This document shows positions 31,471 to 34,950 of a DNA stretch of 34,950 nucleotides, piece by piece. The DNA comes from Candidatus Marinimicrobia bacterium CG08_land_8_20_14_0_20_45_22 (GTDB taxonomy: Bacteria > Fidelibacterota > UBA2242): the NCBI GenBank assembly GCA_002774355.1, contig PEYN01000074.1, forward strand, positions 1 through 34,950. Reading direction: 5' to 3'. The notes beneath the pieces are model-generated. The model was not told where the DNA came from. It saw only the letters and a program-made list of their open reading frames with translations, and did no database searches. The position numbers and the translations under genes were made by a program. Each line of letters starts with the position of its first letter. Positions within the stretch are counted from its first letter, which is position 1.

Positions 31471-33665
31471 AACCGATCTATTTCGACCATAATGCCAGTA
31501 CGCCGCTGATTCCCGAAGTCATTGCCGAAATGACGCCGTATCTTCAATCGGGATTCGGGAACCCGTCGAGCAGTCATTCCTTTGGGCAGGAAAGCAAACG
31601 CGCCATCGAATCAGCGCGAATGCAAGTTGCCAATCTGCTGAACTGCCAGTCCGAAGAAATTGTCTTCACCAGCGGCGGCACAGAATCGAATAATTTCGCC
31701 ATTCGAGGCGTTCTGGAAAACCACGCAAACGGTCACATCATTACCAGTTCAATTGAGCATCCCGCAGTTCTGGAAGTTTGTCGCTATTTAGAAAAGCACG
31801 GCTCTTCGGTCACATATTTACCAGTCGATTCCGACGGGCTTGTCAATCCGGATGATCTGCGGAAAGCGATTCGACCGGATACGATTCTGATTTCAATCAT
31901 GCTTGCGAACAACGAAGTCGGAACGATTCAACCAATTCAAACGCTGGCAGGAATTGCCCATGAATTGGGAATTCCGTTTCATACCGATGCGGCGCAAGCG
32001 GTTGGGAAAATTCACGTCGATGTCGCTGAACTCGGCGTGAATCTGTTATCGGTCGCCGGTCACAAAATGAACGCTCCAAAAGGCGTCGGCGCATTGTTTA
32101 TCAAAACGGGAACACGCCTTTCGCCGCTCCTTTTAGGCGCCGGACACGAGAGAGGATTGCGAGCCGGAACTGAAAATGTGCTGGAAATCGTTGGACTTGG
32201 AATAGCAGCTGAAAATTTCAGGAACAACGAAACGACGATTATTCAAAACCTGCGTCGTTTACGGGATGAATTCATCGCCGAAATCCAGAACGAATTGCCG
32301 GATGTTCGGTTCAATGGCTCCATCGAAAATTGCCTCCCGAACACAGCCAATCTTTGGTTTCCCGGCATTGACACCAACACGCTTTTATCCGAATTGCCAA
32401 ACGTTGCGGCATCCGCCGGAGCCGCATGTCACGCTAACGATGTTGAACCGTCTCATGTTCTCAAAGCGATGGGATTTCCGACCGAACGGATTCTCAGTTC
32501 CGTCCGTTTTTCCATCGGCAGAACGACAACTGAGTCCGAAGTTCAACAAGCCGCGCAATTGATTTGTGAAACAGTCCAAAAACTGACGGGAATGCCGGAT
32601 TTCCCGGAGCCATCCAAAAATGTGCCAACCGTTCGACTCACGCAATTCACACATGGATTAGGTTGTGCTTGCAAGATTCGTCCGCAGAGTCTGGAAAAAA
32701 TCCTGAAAAATCTGAAACCGACGCTGACAGCGCAGGCACAGGTTGGATTTGAGAGTTTCGACGACGCCGCTGTTTATCGGATCAACGATTCTACATCGAT
32801 CGTTTCGACAGTCGATTTTTTCACACCGGTTGTCGATGATCCGTTTGACTTTGGACGCATCGCCGCGGCAAATTCTCTGAGCGATATTTACGCAATGGGC
32901 GCCAAACCGCTCTTCGCATTAAACATCGTCGCTTTCCCAGAAAAGCGCCTGCCACTGGATGTTCTCGAGCAGATTCTACGCGGCGCGCAATCAATTGCCG
33001 ACGAAGTCGGAATCCCCATTCTCGGCGGACATACAATCGAAGACAACGAGCCAAAATTCGGCTGGGCGGTAAATGGAATCGCGCACCCGGACCGCATTAT
33101 CCGAAACATCGGCGCAAAAACCGGCGACGCTCTGGTTTTGACAAAACCGATTGGCGTCGGTATTCTCTCGACAGCGCTGAAACGCGGATTGATCGACACC
33201 TTGGAAACAGAAACGCTCGTCCGCATCATGTCAACGCTAAACGCCAAATCCGCCGAAATCATGAGTAAGTTTCCAATCCACGCTTGCACAGACATTACCG
33301 GATTTGGACTATTGGGTCATCTGCACGAAATGACCTCAGGCAGTCATGTCACCGCAAGAATTTTTTCCTCGCAGGTCCCAGTCATTTCCAGAACGATGGA
33401 AATGATCCGGCGAGATGTCATTCCCGGCGGCACCGACGCAAACCGGCAGTTTGCCGAACACTTTGTCGAATGGGATGATCGCGTTTCGCAATCCGTTCGG
33501 ATTCTTCTGTGCGATGCGCAAACGTCAGGTGGATTACTGGTCGCTTTATCGAAGAAAATCGCCGATGAATTAGTCAAAGAACTGCATGATGGCGAAGTTG
33601 AGACCGCCTCAGTGATTGGCGTCATAGAAACCGGTGAGGACGGAAAAATTCTCGTTGCGCCGTAA
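31467..33665 (+). CDS. selD: Fusion of NifS/selenocysteine-lyase-type cysteine desulfurase and selenide, water dikinase (SelD)
   Basis: The product has 732 residues. Residues 1-~375 are a PLP-dependent cysteine desulfurase: YFDHNASTPLIPEV at the start, Lys200 in AGHKMNAPKGVGALF for PLP, and active-site Cys321 in ASAGAACHANDVEPSHVL. The GAACH form recalls mammalian selenocysteine lyase more than the SSGSACTS form of IscS. After a linker (~376-388), SelD follows with LTQFTHGLGCACKIRPQSLE, where Cys400 aligns with the catalytic Cys and Lys403 with the essential Lys. Further SelD blocks are NSLSDIYAMGAKPLFALNI, GGHTIEDNEPKFGWAV, and ACTDITGFGLLGHLHEM. The enzyme would take selenium from selenocysteine and form selenophosphate in one chain. 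Both halves keep their key residues. It is coupled to nadC through an ATGA overlap and AGGAAA just before the ATG. Confidence 0.94.
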   Translation: MKPIYFDHNASTPLIPEVIAEMTPYLQSGFGNPSSSHSFGQESKRAIESARMQVANLLNCQSEEIVFTSGGTESNNFAIRGVLENHANGHIITSSIEHPAVLEVCRYLEKHGSSVTYLPVDSDGLVNPDDLRKAIRPDTILISIMLANNEVGTIQPIQTLAGIAHELGIPFHTDAAQAVGKIHVDVAELGVNLLSVAGHKMNAPKGVGALFIKTGTRLSPLLLGAGHERGLRAGTENVLEIVGLGIAAENFRNNETTIIQNLRRLRDEFIAEIQNELPDVRFNGSIENCLPNTANLWFPGIDTNTLLSELPNVAASAGAACHANDVEPSHVLKAMGFPTERILSSVRFSIGRTTTESEVQQAAQLICETVQKLTGMPDFPEPSKNVPTVRLTQFTHGLGCACKIRPQSLEKILKNLKPTLTAQAQVGFESFDDAAVYRINDSTSIVSTVDFFTPVVDDPFDFGRIAAANSLSDIYAMGAKPLFALNIVAFPEKRLPLDVLEQILRGAQSIADEVGIPILGGHTIEDNEPKFGWAVNGIAHPDRIIRNIGAKTGDALVLTKPIGVGILSTALKRGLIDTLETETLVRIMSTLNAKSAEIMSKFPIHACTDITGFGLLGHLHEMTSGSHVTARIFSSQVPVISRTMEMIRRDVIPGGTDANRQFAEHFVEWDDRVSQSVRILLCDAQTSGGLLVALSKKIADELVKELHDGEVETASVIGVIETGEDGKILVAP

Positions 33666-33696
33666 GATTATTTTCTTAGATTAAACCGAAAGCGCT

Positions 33697-34617
33697 ATGA
33701 CTCGATACCGAAGAGAATATATGAAAATCGCCCGAAAGATGACACTTTCGGATATTCAAGCCGGTGTTTCCGGAGATGATTTGTCACTCGAAAACCTCGT
33801 CGAAGACGGCCGCGTTAATCCGGCATCAAATTTCTTTCTCGGTGTCTTTAGCCAAAAAGGATTGCATCGCATTATTCAGGCATTTGGATTGGTCGATATA
33901 TTACATCAGACCGGGCTTGATAATATTACGATCGACATCGACACTTCCGATCCGCACACACATCGTCTATATACGTACACTGGCGCACATCAACCAGAGA
34001 ATATCATTTGCGAACTGGTTTTAAAACAAGGACCCTTGAATCTCAACGAACAAGATTTATCTATTCTTCCTGAACAGAAACCTAATCTTCTTCAGGTTGA
34101 ATGGCTTCTCCTCCAAAATCCAAAACGCGACTTTAGTGATGAGCGTCCACCGCTTCCCGGGCAAATGCACCCGGGGCTGGGAATTGGCGATCGCCTGCTC
34201 CAAATTTTAATTATCATGACCAGGCGGCTCCGTTTGGAAGGAATGGTGAACAAGCCTCGATATTTTCACACCGCATTCATGTTCACAAAAGGTTTCTCAT
34301 TCGTCAATCCGCAGAGTCAAGCGCAGATTTACGCGATCAGCAAAAGTCTCCTGCCGAAATATTCTTTCTATACCGTTGCGTGGGCGGCACATTTCAACTG
34401 CATCGTAAACGAGATCGATAATTCGTATATGGAATGGAAGCCCGATTACCTGCTCTTTCCGCTGTCGAAGGATTACATCAAATATTTCCGATCCAAACCT
34501 TATTTGAAAAAAATTCAACAATACTCAAAGAAGATGAAATACACTATCGATACCGAACGATTCGCTCGATGTATGCAGAAAAACAATTTGAAGATTTACG
34601 ATTCTCTGAACAAATAA
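33697..34617 (+). CDS. Protein of unknown function, possibly GNAT-like
   Basis: The product has 306 residues, or 298 if the ATG at 33721, preceded by GAAGAG, is the start. No signal peptide or membrane segment is seen. The middle part reads PPLPGQMHPGLGIGDRLLQI followed by MTRRLRLEGMVNKPRYFHTA and FTKGFSFVNPQSQAQ. This order (G-x-G-x-x-L helix, then a GF strand) resembles the acetyl-CoA-binding part of GNAT acetyltransferases, with a well-conserved look. The flanks do not resemble a GNAT domain. It lies between the SelD fusion (31 bases upstream) and thiamine pyrophosphokinase (18 bases downstream), so it probably belongs to the same transcript. The family was not recognised. Confidence 0.75.
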   Translation: MTRYRREYMKIARKMTLSDIQAGVSGDDLSLENLVEDGRVNPASNFFLGVFSQKGLHRIIQAFGLVDILHQTGLDNITIDIDTSDPHTHRLYTYTGAHQPENIICELVLKQGPLNLNEQDLSILPEQKPNLLQVEWLLLQNPKRDFSDERPPLPGQMHPGLGIGDRLLQILIIMTRRLRLEGMVNKPRYFHTAFMFTKGFSFVNPQSQAQIYAISKSLLPKYSFYTVAWAAHFNCIVNEIDNSYMEWKPDYLLFPLSKDYIKYFRSKPYLKKIQQYSKKMKYTIDTERFARCMQKNNLKIYDSLNK

Positions 34618-34635
34618 CCGTTTTACGCCTCTATC

Positions 34636-34950
34636 ATGAATTTTCCTGATACGACCGCCACACCTGAATCCTCGGTATTGATTTTGGGAAATGGTACCTA
34701 CCCACCGGATAAAATCCGGAATCGAATCGTTTCCTCGTTTTCATCGATTATTTGTGCGGACGGAGGAAGTCGGACCGCTCGGGAAATGGATATTCTTCCA
34801 ACGGCGATCATCGGTGATTTGGATTCATCCAACAAAAAAGATCTGAAATACTTTGCGGATCGGAATGTCCGCATTCTTCATCATACTTCACAGGAAGAGA
34901 ACGATTTGGAAAAATGCCTTCGGTACGTTTTCCGCAGAGGATACAAAAGA
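34636..34950 (+). CDS. Thiamine pyrophosphokinase, partial (3' end outside window)
   Basis: 105 codons are visible from the ATG at 34636 to the window end. The N-terminal catalytic domain of thiamine pyrophosphokinase is recognisable from IICADGGSRTAREMDILPTA, AIIGDLDSSNKKDLKYF and SQEENDLEKCLRYV, where the acidic residues bind magnesium and ATP. The usual 'KDxTDLE' block is here EENDLE. The enzyme converts thiamine to thiamine pyrophosphate. The rest of the protein, with the thiamine-binding domain, is outside the window. Confidence 0.88.
   Translation, partial: MNFPDTTATPESSVLILGNGTYPPDKIRNRIVSSFSSIICADGGSRTAREMDILPTAIIGDLDSSNKKDLKYFADRNVRILHHTSQEENDLEKCLRYVFRRGYKR

Noticed and set aside
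31467-33665. Selenocysteine-containing SelD
   Set aside because: The catalytic position is a Cys codon (TGT) and no in-frame TGA occurs in the gene.

Overview
The window looks like a chromosomal piece from a member of the FCB superphylum, of the Calditrichota, KSB1 or Neomarinimicrobiota kind. The grounds are a type IX secretion C-terminal sorting domain with the NYPNPFNPSTTI signature, a TonB-dependent receptor with a carboxypeptidase-regulatory-like N-terminal domain, an UpxY-type NusG paralogue, and a D-Asp/Asn-rich secreted protein with a fibronectin-like domain. The lineage is an inference from these families; no rRNA or tRNA gene was found. Genes are packed tightly and many neighbours share a 4-base ATGA stop/start overlap.

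Region 1 (1-8101, minus strand) reads as one LacI-controlled nutrient-acquisition unit: lacI, a secreted two-CBM9 sugar-binding protein with a T9SS tail, a TonB-dependent receptor, and a large secreted Asp-rich protein that runs off the left edge. In front of lacI a 72-bp segment carrying promoter plus operator is tandemly duplicated.

Region 2 (8325-12390, plus strand) is a xanthine-dehydrogenase/CO-dehydrogenase-type molybdenum hydroxylase operon (FAD, 2Fe-2S and molybdopterin subunits). Between the second and third genes lies a ~484-bp cassette: a four-helix-bundle (23S rRNA intervening-sequence type) gene bounded by inverted arrays of a GTTNCGA heptamer. The insertion appears to have removed the normal start codon of the molybdopterin subunit. 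That subunit also carries a 31-base GNRA-loop palindrome inside its coding sequence.

Region 3 (12391-13611) is an AT-rich island with one gene, a class III nucleotide cyclase homologue with intact metal and Asn/Arg catalytic positions. It is flanked by inverted copies of an 18-base repeat.

Region 4 (13612-21672, minus strand) is a housekeeping block: corrinoid protein, gmhB, ddl, an UpxY-like antiterminator, cysS, topA, glyS. The gmhB-ddl-upxY-cysS part is chained by ATGA overlaps.

Region 5 (21794-24509, plus strand) starts divergently from the corrinoid protein and encodes a uroporphyrinogen-decarboxylase-family protein, a PAP2 phosphatase and a homocysteine methyltransferase. With the corrinoid protein these could form a split corrinoid methyl-transfer system that makes methionine.

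Region 6 (24637-30060, minus strand) holds tex, a glycerophosphodiester phosphodiesterase, yccF, a secreted protein of unknown function and a LamG-type lipoprotein. Region 7 (30514-34950, plus strand) holds nadC, a cysteine desulfurase-SelD fusion, an unknown (possibly GNAT-like) protein and the start of thiamine pyrophosphokinase.
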